Below are positions 27,550-36,841 of a stretch of DNA of 64,000 bases, in pieces. This DNA comes from Pseudoxanthomonas japonensis (GTDB lineage: Bacteria; Pseudomonadota; Gammaproteobacteria; Xanthomonadales; Xanthomonadaceae), in the NCBI RefSeq assembly GCF_010093445.1, contig NZ_PDWW01000008.1:60659-124658 (forward strand), given 5' to 3'. The notes below the pieces were generated by a model. That model was given only the letters and a program-made list of their open reading frames with translations, ran no database searches and was not told where the DNA came from. Position numbers and translations under genes: made by a program. How positions within the stretch are numbered: position 1 is the first letter of the stretch; every line of letters begins with the position of its first letter.

Positions 27550-29292
27550 ATGCCCATCATCGATACACCCCTGACGATAGAAAACCTGCGCCACCTGGAG
27601 CTGCGCGAACGCTTCCGCGACGACTGGCGCCTCAACCCCGAGATCTACTGGCCGTTCCTGCGTCCCTGTACGGTCAAGCTGTTGCTGGTCGCCGACGGCG
27701 GCCTTGATTTCTCCGAAGGCGACTTCGGCCTGTCCACCTTCGTACGCTCGCTGCTCGCCATGCCGGGGCGCCACGCGCGCTTCGAGATCACGCTGGCGCA
27801 TATCAACAACGTGGCCGGCAGCCAGCTGATGTCGGCCGAAACCCGCGTCGCCCAGCGCATTCCGTCATTCAAGTTCGACAATGCCGCGCATTTCGGCACG
27901 GGCATGTACGACGCCGTGTTCCTGTTCGGCATCGACAGCAGTTTTGGCAGTCGCGGCGCCGGGTATCCGTCCGATCGCCTGTCCGACAACGAACTGCGTG
28001 CCGTGACGCAGTTCATGAATGCCGGTGGCGGTGTCTTCGCCACGGGCGATCACGGTTCGTTGGGACGTGCGCTGTGCCATGCGATCCCGCGCGCACGCGG
28101 CATGCGCCTGTGGCAGTCCACGCCCGGCGTCGGCGGTCTGGATGAGGTCAGCATGGGCGGAGCGCGCCGCAACGACACCAATCGGCCGCCCGGCACGTCC
28201 TCGTTCTCGGACCAGTCCGACGACGTGCCGCAGACCATCCAGCCGCGCATGTACGCGCGGCGCAACGGCCTGTTCCGCTACACCTATCCGCACCCGCTGC
28301 TGTGCGGACCGCGCGGCGTGATCCGGGTGATGCCGGACCATCCGCACGAAGGCGAATGCGTCGAGCCCTCCGCGACCGGCGCGAATCTCAACTTCGGTGG
28401 CGCCTTGGGCGCGGAGTATCCGGCCGCCATCGACGGCGGCCCGCGCCCGCTGCCGGAGCTGATTTCCACCAACAGCGTGCTCGGCGGCACGCGCTCCGGC
28501 AAGGACCCGACGCAGTCGCAGACCTTCGGCGGCATCTGCGCCTACGACGGCCACCGCGCCGGCATCGGCCGCGTGGTCACCGATGCGACATGGCACCACT
28601 TCGTCAACGTCAACCTGATCGGCCTGTTCAATGACAGCGGCCTGACGCCCGGGCACGTGTGGCGCAACGGTTTCCTGTCGTCGGCCAGCGGACAGGCGCA
28701 CTTCGAGGAGATCAAGTCGTACTACCGCAACCTCGCGGTCTGGCTGTCGCGGCCGGAGCGCATCCGCTGCATGAATTCGCGTCTGTACTGGACACTGCTG
28801 TGGGACGAGCGCGTGATGGAAGCGGTGCTGACCGCGACCGACATTCCGCTGGCCAAGCTCGACCTGGGCGCGATCCGCCTGATCGGCCAGCATGCGCGCG
28901 ACGTGCTCGGCCGCTTCGCCGGGCGTTGCCAGGGCGTTCGCCTGGCGCTCGATCTGCTGTACGAACGCCTGCCGCCATTGATTCCCGAGATCGATCCGTG
29001 GTGGCCCGAGCCGGACCCGCTGCGCGAGAAGTTCGATGGCGTGGAATGGCTGGACGGCACGCAACTGTTCGACATCGCCATCGGCAGCGCACTGGTGGCA
29101 CTGCGCGAAGCCTTCCCGGAGCCCGACGAGAAGACGGTGCGCAAGCTGGAAGGCGAGCAGATCGAGAAAGTACTGCGCGAAGGTGCCGGCACGGGCGTGC
29201 AGCGCGCACTGGAATCGATGGTCGCGTCCGCCGAGCTGCTGGCCTCGGTGTCGAAGTTCACGGCGGCGCAGAAGCCGCGCAAGAAGCGCTGA
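27550..29292 (+). CDS. Uncharacterised 580-residue protein with a GATase-like N-terminal fold
   Basis: I do not recognise a characterised family. The N-terminal third looks like a flavodoxin/class I amidotransferase-type fold: KLLLVADGGLDFSEG, FEITLAHI, DAVFLFGID, then LRAVTQFMNAGGGVFATGDH, which resembles the ThuA-like strand-turn. A catalytic Cys is not obvious at the nucleophile position. The C-terminal part is helical and acidic and ends KFTAAQKPRKKR. There is no signal peptide or membrane helix. I chose ATG 27550 (MPIIDTPLTIENLRHLE), where family-like sequence begins; the frame opens at 27397 upstream. It is a single gene between two convergent neighbours. Confidence 0.7.
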   Translation: MPIIDTPLTIENLRHLELRERFRDDWRLNPEIYWPFLRPCTVKLLLVADGGLDFSEGDFGLSTFVRSLLAMPGRHARFEITLAHINNVAGSQLMSAETRVAQRIPSFKFDNAAHFGTGMYDAVFLFGIDSSFGSRGAGYPSDRLSDNELRAVTQFMNAGGGVFATGDHGSLGRALCHAIPRARGMRLWQSTPGVGGLDEVSMGGARRNDTNRPPGTSSFSDQSDDVPQTIQPRMYARRNGLFRYTYPHPLLCGPRGVIRVMPDHPHEGECVEPSATGANLNFGGALGAEYPAAIDGGPRPLPELISTNSVLGGTRSGKDPTQSQTFGGICAYDGHRAGIGRVVTDATWHHFVNVNLIGLFNDSGLTPGHVWRNGFLSSASGQAHFEEIKSYYRNLAVWLSRPERIRCMNSRLYWTLLWDERVMEAVLTATDIPLAKLDLGAIRLIGQHARDVLGRFAGRCQGVRLALDLLYERLPPLIPEIDPWWPEPDPLREKFDGVEWLDGTQLFDIAIGSALVALREAFPEPDEKTVRKLEGEQIEKVLREGAGTGVQRALESMVASAELLASVSKFTAAQKPRKKR

Positions 29293-29337
29293 GCCGGGTC
29301 GCGGGACATCGGCAGATGCCGGTGTCCCGCGGTCTTG

Positions 29338-31701
29338 TCAGGACTTGTCGCGGGCGCGGGCGAACGCCGCGGCCAGCGCGTTGTCCGCCGGTGCAGCGGT
29401 CGTCTTCGCGGGTGCCGGACCACGCCGCGGGTCGCGCGGATTGCCGCGGTCCTGCCCGCGCGGCGGACGCGGATCGTTGCCGCGCGCCTCGCGTGGCGCC
29501 TGCGGCGCGGGCGCGTCGTCCAGGCGGCGCGTCAGCGCGATGCGCTTGCGGGCCACGTCGACCTCCAGCACCTTCACCTTGACGATGTCGCCCGCCTTCA
29601 CCACCTCGCGCGGATCCTTCACGTAGCGGTCGGCCAGCGCGGAGATGTGGATCAGGCCGTCCTGGTGCACGCCGATGTCGACGAAGGCGCCGAACGCGGC
29701 GACGTTGCTGACCACGCCTTCCAGGATCATGCCTTCACGCAGGTCCTTGATGTCTTCCACACCCTCGGCGAAACGCGCCGCCTTGAACTCGGGGCGCGGG
29801 TCGCGGCCGGGCTTCTCCAGTTCCTTGAGGATGTCGCGGATGGTGGGCACGCCGAACCTGTCGTCGGTGTACTGCTCGGGCTTCACCCCACGCAGGAAGA
29901 CGATGTCGCCGACGATCTGCTTCACCTGCCGGCCGCTGCCGGCCAGGATGCGCTCGACCACCGGATAGGCTTCCGGATGCACCGAGGAAGCATCCAGCGG
30001 CTCGTCGCCGTCGGCGATGCGCAGGAAGCCGGCGCATTGCTCGAAGGTCTTCTCGCCCAGACGTGGCACGCCCAGCAGCGCTTTGCGCGTGCGGAACGCC
30101 CCGTGCTCGTCGCGGAAGCGCACGATGTTCTCGGCCACCGTCGACGATAGGCCGGACACCCGCGTCAGCAGTGCGGCCGAGGCGGTGTTGACGTCCACGC
30201 CGACCGCGTTGACGCAGTCCTCGACGCGCGCATCCAGCGCACGCGCCAGGCGGAACTGGTCGACGTCGTGCTGATACTGGCCGACGCCAATCGCCTTGGG
30301 CTCGATCTTCACCAGCTCCGCCAGCGGATCCTGCAGGCGGCGCGCGATCGACACCGCGCCACGGAGGCTGACGTCGAGGTCGGGGAATTCCTTCGCCGCG
30401 AACTCGGACGCCGAGTACACCGACGCGCCCGCTTCACTGACGACGATCTTGTCCATCTTCAGCTCGGACGCCTGCTTGATGAGGTCGCCGGCCAGCTTGT
30501 CGGTCTCGCGACTGGCGGTGCCGTTGCCGATGGCGATCAGGTCGACCTGGTGCTTGATGCAGAGCGCGCGCAACACGTGCAGCGACTGGTCCCATTGGCG
30601 TTTCGGTTCGTGCGGATAGATGGTCGCGGTGTCGACCAGCTTGCCGGTGCGGTCGACGACGGCGACCTTCACGCCGGTGCGCAGGCCGGGATCGAGGCCG
30701 AGCACGGCCTTCGGCCCGGCGGGCGCGGCCAGCAGCAGATCCTTGAGGTTGTCGCCGAACACGGTGATGGCCTCGGCTTCGGCCTTCTCGCGCGCCTGGT
30801 TGAACAGGTCCAGCAGCAGGTGCATGTGCAGCTTCGCCTTCCAGGTCAGGCGGCAGGCATCCAGCAGCCATTTGTCGGCGGCGCGGCCCTGCGCCGACAC
30901 GCCGGCGTGCACGGCCACGCGACCTTCGGCCTGCAGATGGCCGGTCTCCGCCTCCATGCCGGGATCGAGGTCGAGCAGCAGGATCTCTTCGCGACGCGCG
31001 CGGAACAGTGCCAGCAGGCGGTGCGAGGGGATCTTCGCCAGCGGTTCGGCGTGGTCGAAGTAGTCGCGGTACTTCGCGCCTTCGTTCTCCTTGCCTTCGG
31101 CCACCCTGGCGCGGATCACGCCGACGCCGGTCATCCACTCGCGCAGTTCGCCCACCAGCGCGGCGTTCTCGCCCCAGCGCTCCATCAGGATGGCGCGGGC
31201 GCCGTCGAGTGCAGCCTTGGCGTCGGCGACGCCCTTTTCGGCATCGACGTAAGCGGCGGCGGCGGCTTCCGGCACCTGGGTCGGATCGGCGAGCAGGCCG
31301 TCGGCGAGCGGCTCCAGGCCGGCTTCGCGGGCGATCTGCGCGCGCGTGCGGCGCTTCTGCTTGTACGGCAGGTACAGGTCTTCCAGGCGCGCCTTGCTGT
31401 CGGCGGCTTCGATGTCGGCACGGAGTTCGTCGGTGAGCTTGCCCTGCTCCTCGATGCTGGCGAGCACGGCGATACGGCGGTCTTCCAGTTCGCGCAGGTA
31501 GGTCAGGCGCGTTTCGAGGTTGCGCAGCTGGGTGTCGTCCAGCCCGCCGGTGACTTCCTTTCGGTAACGCGCGATGAAGGGCACGGTGGCGCCTTCGTCG
31601 AGCAAGGCGATGGCGGCCTTGGCCTGGGCGGTCTGCGCGCCGATCTCAGCGGCGATGGTGGCGGCGATGTGCTGGGCGATCTGGGGATTGCGGTCTTGCA
31701 T
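29338..31701 (-). CDS. tex: S1-domain RNA-binding transcription accessory protein Tex
   Basis: Tex is a conserved nucleic-acid-binding protein linked to transcription and to toxin expression in some pathogens. The 787-residue product shows the Tex N-terminal helical domain, a YqgF/RNase H-like domain ([19 protein letters not shown], about residue 330), helix-hairpin-helix motifs ([19 protein letters not shown]), and a C-terminal S1 domain ([20 protein letters not shown]). A Pro/Arg/Ala-rich tail of about 70 residues follows. The length is as expected. It is convergent with the unknown gene at 27550. Confidence 0.96.
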   Translation of the reverse strand: MQDRNPQIAQHIAATIAAEIGAQTAQAKAAIALLDEGATVPFIARYRKEVTGGLDDTQLRNLETRLTYLRELEDRRIAVLASIEEQGKLTDELRADIEAADSKARLEDLYLPYKQKRRTRAQIAREAGLEPLADGLLADPTQVPEAAAAAYVDAEKGVADAKAALDGARAILMERWGENAALVGELREWMTGVGVIRARVAEGKENEGAKYRDYFDHAEPLAKIPSHRLLALFRARREEILLLDLDPGMEAETGHLQAEGRVAVHAGVSAQGRAADKWLLDACRLTWKAKLHMHLLLDLFNQAREKAEAEAITVFGDNLKDLLLAAPAGPKAVLGLDPGLRTGVKVAVVDRTGKLVDTATIYPHEPKRQWDQSLHVLRALCIKHQVDLIAIGNGTASRETDKLAGDLIKQASELKMDKIVVSEAGASVYSASEFAAKEFPDLDVSLRGAVSIARRLQDPLAELVKIEPKAIGVGQYQHDVDQFRLARALDARVEDCVNAVGVDVNTASAALLTRVSGLSSTVAENIVRFRDEHGAFRTRKALLGVPRLGEKTFEQCAGFLRIADGDEPLDASSVHPEAYPVVERILAGSGRQVKQIVGDIVFLRGVKPEQYTDDRFGVPTIRDILKELEKPGRDPRPEFKAARFAEGVEDIKDLREGMILEGVVSNVAAFGAFVDIGVHQDGLIHISALADRYVKDPREVVKAGDIVKVKVLEVDVARKRIALTRRLDDAPAPQAPREARGNDPRPPRGQDRGNPRDPRRGPAPAKTTAAPADNALAAAFARARDKS

Positions 31702-31800
31702 TGCGTCCGTACTGGAAATCCCGATGGACCGGGAGGGATGCCGATTGTGGCAACGGATGGCGGCGCTGGAAACGGGTTGACAGCGCGCATCGGCCTCGCA

Positions 31801-31828
31801 AAAGAAAACGGGCCGCTTTCGCGGCCCG
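31801..31828 (-). terminator. Terminator of the OmpA-like lipoprotein gene
   Basis: On the minus strand CGGGCCGC, GAAA and GCGGCCCG form a perfect 8-bp stem followed by TTTTCTTT. It lies 24 bases after the lipoprotein stop. Confidence 0.9.
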
Positions 31829-31851
31829 CTCCTGCTACCTGTGGCGAAGGC

Positions 31852-32526
31852 TTACGAACGCACCGGCAGCACGCGGACTTCCACGCGACGGTTCATCGCA
31901 CGGCCCGACTCGGTGTCGTTGCTGGCGATCGGATAGCGCTTGCCCATGCCGACGATCTCGAAGCGCTCGCGCTGCAGGCCCTGGCCGATCAGGTAGTTGC
32001 CGACCGACGCGGCGCGCTGCTCGGACAGGCGCTGGTTGACGGCATCGGAGCCGACGCTGTCGGTGTGGCCGCTGACTTCCACGATGGTCTGGTTGTACTC
32101 GCGCAGCGTGGCGGCGACGTTGTTGAGGGCGGGATAGAACTGCGACTTCAGGTCGGCCTTGCCGAAGTCGAAGGTCACGCCGTCGGGCAGGTTGAGCTTG
32201 ATGACGTCGCCGTCACGGCTGACATCGATGCCGGTGCCGGCGGTCTGACGGCGCAGTTCGGCTTCCTGGCGGTCCTGGTAGGCACCGATGGCGCCGCCGG
32301 TGAGGCCGCCCACGCCGGCACCCACCAGCGCACGCTGGCGGCGCTCGGTGGCGTCGCCGCCACTCAGCAGGCCGGCGACCGCGCCGATGCCGGCGCCGAT
32401 CAGCGCGCCACGCTGGGTACGGTTGGGGTCGTTGGGATCGTTGGTCTGGCCGGTGTAGCTGGCGCAGCCGCCCAGCATCGTCACGGTGAGCGCCGCAAGG
32501 GCGCCGGTCTTCAGCATCGCATTCAT
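31852..32526 (-). CDS. OmpA-family lipoprotein with glycine-zipper domain
   Basis: This 224-residue precursor has a lipoprotein signal peptide with lipobox LGGC at residue 21, a glycine-zipper segment (ALIGAGIGAVAGLLSGG and ALVGAGVGGLTGGAIGAY, about 41-85), and a C-terminal OmpA peptidoglycan-binding domain (TFDFGKADLKSQF, VSGHTDSVGSDAVNQRLSEQ, NRRVEVRV). It resembles YiaD/YfiB-type lipoproteins that link the outer membrane to peptidoglycan. It has its own terminator. It is unrelated to the stator-like OmpA protein at 21088, which has a membrane anchor. Confidence 0.9.
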   Translation of the reverse strand: MNAMLKTGALAALTVTMLGGCASYTGQTNDPNDPNRTQRGALIGAGIGAVAGLLSGGDATERRQRALVGAGVGGLTGGAIGAYQDRQEAELRRQTAGTGIDVSRDGDVIKLNLPDGVTFDFGKADLKSQFYPALNNVAATLREYNQTIVEVSGHTDSVGSDAVNQRLSEQRAASVGNYLIGQGLQRERFEIVGMGKRYPIASNDTESGRAMNRRVEVRVLPVRS

Positions 32527-32633
32527 GGGTTTCTCCTGGGTGGCTTGCGGTGGAGCGGAACGGGGGCAAGCCTAACCAGCGAAATGTTCACAACACGCGA
32601 TTTGAGCCCTGTTCATTCAGGTGGCGGCGGGGA

Positions 32634-34094
32634 TCAGGACAGCAGTGCACTGGCCGCCGGCGCATCCAGGGTCTGTTCCCAGCTGCCCATCAGCGACAGG
32701 TACAGCAGCTTCTCGAACTCGGGGCCGAAACGGCGGATCACCGCATCCGGATCGGGGATCAGCTTCGCGTCGGCGATCAGGCCGAAGTGCACGCGGCCGT
32801 TGTAGCTGAGGATGGACACGCCGATGCCGATCGACCCCGTCTGCGGCACCCAGAACATCATGTCCCGGAGGCGCGAGCCGCCCATGTAGAGCGGTTGCTG
32901 GGGACCGGGGACGTTGGTCGCCACGGCGGTCGCCTTGCGCGAGAACAGCTCAAGCGCGACGCCCTGGATCGCGGACGGCGCCATGCCAAGCGCGGCAAGA
33001 AGTCCAAACGCAACAACGGCTTGGCGTGAATTCTTCAGGTCGCGCATGCACTCTGCGACACGCTCGAGACGGCGGACCGGATTGTCCTCGCCGACCGGCA
33101 GGTCGAGGAACACGAGCCCGAAATGGTTGCCGAGCTTGCGGGCGTGTTCGAGCGGACGCAGGTTGACCGGCACCGTGGCGCGCAGCGTCACGCCATCGAG
33201 TTGTTCGCCACGTTCCAGCATGTAGCTGCGCAGCGCGCCCGCCGCGGCGGCCATCAGCACGTCGTTGACCGTGCAGTCGCAGGCGCGCCCCACCGCCTTC
33301 ACCTCTTCCAGATCCAGCGGCTCGGCCCAGGCGACGCGCTTGCTGACACCCAGCTTGCCGCGCAGCAGCGTCGGCGGGTCGTCCGACAGCGACAGCGCAT
33401 GCAGCAGTTCGCGGCCGATCTCGCCACCCTCCTTCGCCAGCATCGTCGCCAGCGTGGGGTCCTGCATCATCTCCATGCCCTTGCCGAGGACCTTGCCGCC
33501 GATCTGCACATAGCGGTCGATGGCGCCGACGCGGCGGACGACCTCCGCGCCATCCTTCTTCAGCCAGGCCGAGCGCAGGTCCTTGCCCGCGTCCGGTTTC
33601 CGGCTGGTGTCGGTCAGCGACAGCAGCACCTGCACCAGCGCGATGCCGTCCGCGTAGCTGTGGTGGATGCGCGCGACCAGCGCCGAGCCGGTGCCATAGC
33701 ATTCGATCAGGTGGAACTGCCAGAGCGGCTTGGTCTTGTCGAGCGGCGTGGACGCCATCTGGCTGGTGAAGCGTTCCAGCGCCTTCTTCTCGGATTTCGG
33801 GTCGTGCCGGCCCGGCAGCGCGGACAGGCGCACGTGCCAGTCGAGGTCGAAGTCCGGATCGGTGACCCACGAGGCGCCCGCGGGCGTGTCGACCGCCTTC
33901 TGCAGGAAGCGCGGATAGGCGAGGAAGCGCTTCCTGATCACCTGCTTGAGCGTGTCGAGCGTCATCGGCTCGTCGAACATCAGCACGCCGGTGATCATCA
34001 TCGGGTTGGTCGGACGGCACATCCGCAACCAGGCGGTATCCACCCGCGACATCGGCTCGCGACGCGGTTTCGCCGACGCTTTCTTCGTGGCCAT
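32634..34094 (-). CDS. Wax ester synthase/diacylglycerol acyltransferase (WS/DGAT)
   Basis: WS/DGAT enzymes esterify acyl-CoA to fatty alcohols or diacylglycerol to form storage lipids. The 486-residue protein carries the catalytic HHxxxDG motif as HHSYADG (about residue 143), the conserved PLW (KTKPLWQFHL), and the C-terminal ATNVPGPQQPLYMGG. A Lys/Arg-rich N-terminus precedes the first conserved block. I chose ATG 34094, which has a strong GGAGGG box. No lipid genes flank it; the downstream OmpA lipoprotein has its own terminator. Confidence 0.9.
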   Translation of the reverse strand: MATKKASAKPRREPMSRVDTAWLRMCRPTNPMMITGVLMFDEPMTLDTLKQVIRKRFLAYPRFLQKAVDTPAGASWVTDPDFDLDWHVRLSALPGRHDPKSEKKALERFTSQMASTPLDKTKPLWQFHLIECYGTGSALVARIHHSYADGIALVQVLLSLTDTSRKPDAGKDLRSAWLKKDGAEVVRRVGAIDRYVQIGGKVLGKGMEMMQDPTLATMLAKEGGEIGRELLHALSLSDDPPTLLRGKLGVSKRVAWAEPLDLEEVKAVGRACDCTVNDVLMAAAAGALRSYMLERGEQLDGVTLRATVPVNLRPLEHARKLGNHFGLVFLDLPVGEDNPVRRLERVAECMRDLKNSRQAVVAFGLLAALGMAPSAIQGVALELFSRKATAVATNVPGPQQPLYMGGSRLRDMMFWVPQTGSIGIGVSILSYNGRVHFGLIADAKLIPDPDAVIRRFGPEFEKLLYLSLMGSWEQTLDAPAASALLS

Positions 34095-34153
34095 GCTTGC
34101 CCTCCTCTCCCACGCCGAGTGAAGCACGCGGCGCGGAAAGGCGTCAACGCGGC

Positions 34154-35572
34154 TCAGTCGCCGGTCTTGCGATATGCGGCCAGCGCGCCGTCGCGTCCGG
34201 CGGCCAGGTCAGCGATGGGATGGCGTGGATACTCGGGCGCGACCTTCGCCAGCACGTCGGGCTTCTGCCATGGCGCGAAGCGCAGCGGCACCGGGATGTC
34301 GGCCAGCTCCGGCACCCAGCGGGCGATGTACGTGCCTTTGGGGTCGAACTTCTCCGCCTGCGTCACCGGATTGAACACACGGAAGTACGGCGCGGCGTCG
34401 GCACCCGTGCCGGCGACCCACTGCCAGCCCAGCGTGTTGTTGGCCAGGTCGGCATCCACCAGCGTGTCCCAGAACCAGCGCGCCCCGTGCAGCCAGTGGT
34501 AGCGCAGGTGCTTGGTCAGGTAGCTGGCGACGATCATGCGCACACGGTTGTGCATGTAGCCGGTGGTCCACAGTTCGCGCAGGCCGGCATCGATGATCGG
34601 CACGCCGGTGCGCCCGCGCTGCCAGGCCTCCAGCGCCACCGGGTCGACCTTCGCCCAGTCGAAGTGCTCGAAGCGTGGATTGAGGTTCTGCGTGGTGGTC
34701 TGCGGGAAATGGTGTAGCAGGTGGTAGGCGAACTCGCGCCAGCCCAGCTCGCGGATATAGCCGTCCATGTCGGCGCTGTTGGCGGCGGTGCGGGCGCGCT
34801 CGAGTTCCGCGGCGATACGCCAGGGCGCGATCTCGCCGAAATGCAGGTGGGGCGAGACCCGGGAGGTACCGACGCGATCAGGACGGTCGCGGTCGGTGCG
34901 GTACCCATTGAGTGCGCCATCGACGAAGACCTCCAGCGCCTCGCGCGCGCCGGCTTCGCCCGGCGTCCAGGCATCCCAGAAGCCGGCATCCCACCCGAGG
35001 TCTGGCAACAAGCGCCAGTCGTCCAACCGATCGCTCTGCAGCGCGGCATCGATGGACGGCAACCGGTCGGGCGCCTCCCACGGCGACGGTGCGCGCCATT
35101 GCGCCAGGGCGGAGCGCCAGAACGGCGTGAACACCTTGTAAGGATTGCCCTGCTGGGTGGCGAGATCCCAAGGCTCGAACAGCAGGCTGCCGTTGAAGCT
35201 CTCGACCTGCAGTCCGCGTTCGCGCAGGGCTTTCTTCAGCGCGGCATCGCGCGGCTGGGTGGCGGGCTCGTACTTGCGGTTCCAGAACACCGCCTCAGCG
35301 CCGGTCTGCTCGATCAACGCATCCAGTGCAGCGGCGCTTCCCCCCCGGCGCAGCAGCAGGCGCGATCCGCGCGCCTGCAGTCTGGCATCGAGCGTCGCCA
35401 GCGACTTGTGCAGCCAAGCCCTCGATGCCCCACCCGGCGGCCACTCGCCCTCCTCTTCCGGTGCGAACACGTACACCGGGATGGGCGTGAAGCCGCCATC
35501 GAGCGCGGCGCGCAACGCAGGGTTGTCGTCCAGCCGGAGATCGTGGCGGAACCAGACGAGCGCGTTGGGCAT
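34154..35572 (-). CDS. phrB: Deoxyribodipyrimidine photolyase
   Basis: Photolyase repairs UV-induced pyrimidine dimers with blue light and FAD. The 472-residue protein starts with the photolyase domain (MPNALVWFRHDLRLDDNPAL) and has the FAD-binding core: GWREFAYHLLHHFPQ, ARWFWDTLVDADLANNTLGW and the conserved ADAAPYFRVFNPVTQ. It fits class I CPD photolyases. It starts 30 bases after the end of alr on the same strand. No convincing Shine-Dalgarno is seen. Confidence 0.94.
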   Translation of the reverse strand: MPNALVWFRHDLRLDDNPALRAALDGGFTPIPVYVFAPEEEGEWPPGGASRAWLHKSLATLDARLQARGSRLLLRRGGSAAALDALIEQTGAEAVFWNRKYEPATQPRDAALKKALRERGLQVESFNGSLLFEPWDLATQQGNPYKVFTPFWRSALAQWRAPSPWEAPDRLPSIDAALQSDRLDDWRLLPDLGWDAGFWDAWTPGEAGAREALEVFVDGALNGYRTDRDRPDRVGTSRVSPHLHFGEIAPWRIAAELERARTAANSADMDGYIRELGWREFAYHLLHHFPQTTTQNLNPRFEHFDWAKVDPVALEAWQRGRTGVPIIDAGLRELWTTGYMHNRVRMIVASYLTKHLRYHWLHGARWFWDTLVDADLANNTLGWQWVAGTGADAAPYFRVFNPVTQAEKFDPKGTYIARWVPELADIPVPLRFAPWQKPDVLAKVAPEYPRHPIADLAAGRDGALAAYRKTGD

Positions 35573-35602
35573 GCAGGAAAGCTCTTGGCGGGACCGGACC
35601 GC

Positions 35603-36799
35603 TTACGTGGCGGATCTCGGGATGGATGCACCGCCGACATACTCGCGCGGGATGCGTGCATTGAGTCCGGTCAGGATCTCGTAGGGGATCGTCCCGGCCG
35701 TCGAAGCCACCGCCTCGCAGGTGATCGCGTCGTCGCCCTGGCGACCGATCAGCACGACCTCGTCCTCGTTGTACGCCGTACCTGCCGGGCCGAGATCGAC
35801 CATGAACTGGTCCATGCAGACCCGGCCGACGATGGGGTGGCGCTCGCCCCGCACCAGTACCTCGCCGCGCGACGACAGCGAGCGGGGATAACCGTCGCCG
35901 TAGCCGATGGGCACCGTGATCACCCGGGTGTCTTCGCTCGCGGTCCAGGTGGCGCCGTAGCTGACGGTGCGGCCCGCCTTCACCACCTTGAAGTAGACCA
36001 CCTTGGACACCAGCGACAGCGCCGGCTTCAACGCCACCGTCGGACGCGAGGCGGGATCGGGCATCACGCCGTACAGCGCGATGCCCGGACGCACCATATC
36101 CAGACAGACCTCAGGGAAATGCAGCACACCGCCCGAGTTGGCCAGATGGCGGACCGGCATCGGCGCGCCGATGCGGTCGAAGTAGCTACAGGCGTGCAGG
36201 AAGCGCTGCAACTGCTCGTGCGTCATCGGCGATGCCGGATCGTCCGAGCACGCCAGGTGCGAGTAGATGCCCTTCACGGCGCACCAGCGCGACGACACCG
36301 CGGCGTCGATGAAGGCGCCCGCGTTCTCGCTGTGCACGCCGATGCGCTCCATGCCGGTATCGACCTTCAGGTGGATCACCGCCTTGCGACCAAGCGATTC
36401 GGCTGCCTGCTCGACCTGCCGCAGCTTGGCGATCGACGACACGGTCACCTCCAGATCGCAGGCCAGGAACTGGCTGACCTGCGGCGCGTGGATACCGCCC
36501 ATGACGAGGACGGGCACAGTGACTCCCGCGCGCCGCAGTGCGAGCCCCTCCTCCACCAGTGCCACGCCGAGCTGGCCGATGCCCTGCGCCTGCAAATACA
36601 GGGCCACCGGCACCAGGCCGTGCCCGTAGGCATTCGCCTTGACGATGCCCATCACCGGCGCGCCGGCATGCGCCTGCAGGGCACGGAAGTTGTGGCCGAT
36701 CGCGTCCAGATCCACGCGGATGCGCGTGGGCCGGTCGTTGGCTTCGGGGCGGAACGAGTCCGCCGGATCCGTCATGTCGGGAAGGTTGGCACCTGGCAT
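35603..36799 (-). CDS. alr: Alanine racemase
   Basis: Alr interconverts L- and D-alanine for peptidoglycan using PLP. The PLP lysine lies in VKANAYGHG near residue 52, and the second catalytic Tyr region is IGYGDGYPRSLSSRG. The frame gives 398 residues, about 35 longer than usual, because of an N-terminal extension before RIRVDLDAIGHN. I kept ATG 36799 because a TACAAT box lies 6 bases upstream, which suggests a leaderless start; an internal ATG at MTDPADSF is the alternative. It lies 42 bases downstream of dnaB. Confidence 0.93.
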   Translation of the reverse strand: MPGANLPDMTDPADSFRPEANDRPTRIRVDLDAIGHNFRALQAHAGAPVMGIVKANAYGHGLVPVALYLQAQGIGQLGVALVEEGLALRRAGVTVPVLVMGGIHAPQVSQFLACDLEVTVSSIAKLRQVEQAAESLGRKAVIHLKVDTGMERIGVHSENAGAFIDAAVSSRWCAVKGIYSHLACSDDPASPMTHEQLQRFLHACSYFDRIGAPMPVRHLANSGGVLHFPEVCLDMVRPGIALYGVMPDPASRPTVALKPALSLVSKVVYFKVVKAGRTVSYGATWTASEDTRVITVPIGYGDGYPRSLSSRGEVLVRGERHPIVGRVCMDQFMVDLGPAGTAYNEDEVVLIGRQGDDAITCEAVASTAGTIPYEILTGLNARIPREYVGGASIPRSAT

Positions 36800-36805
36800 G
36801 CCGCG

Positions 36806-36811
36806 ATTGTA
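36806..36811 (-). promoter_or_regulatory. -10 box of alr, probably leaderless
   Basis: TACAAT on the minus strand ends 6 bases before the alr ATG at 36799. There is no Shine-Dalgarno, and no clear -35 is seen. Confidence 0.5.
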
Positions 36812-36841
36812 GCGGTGCCGTGGCGGAGGCCGCAGGGGCCG

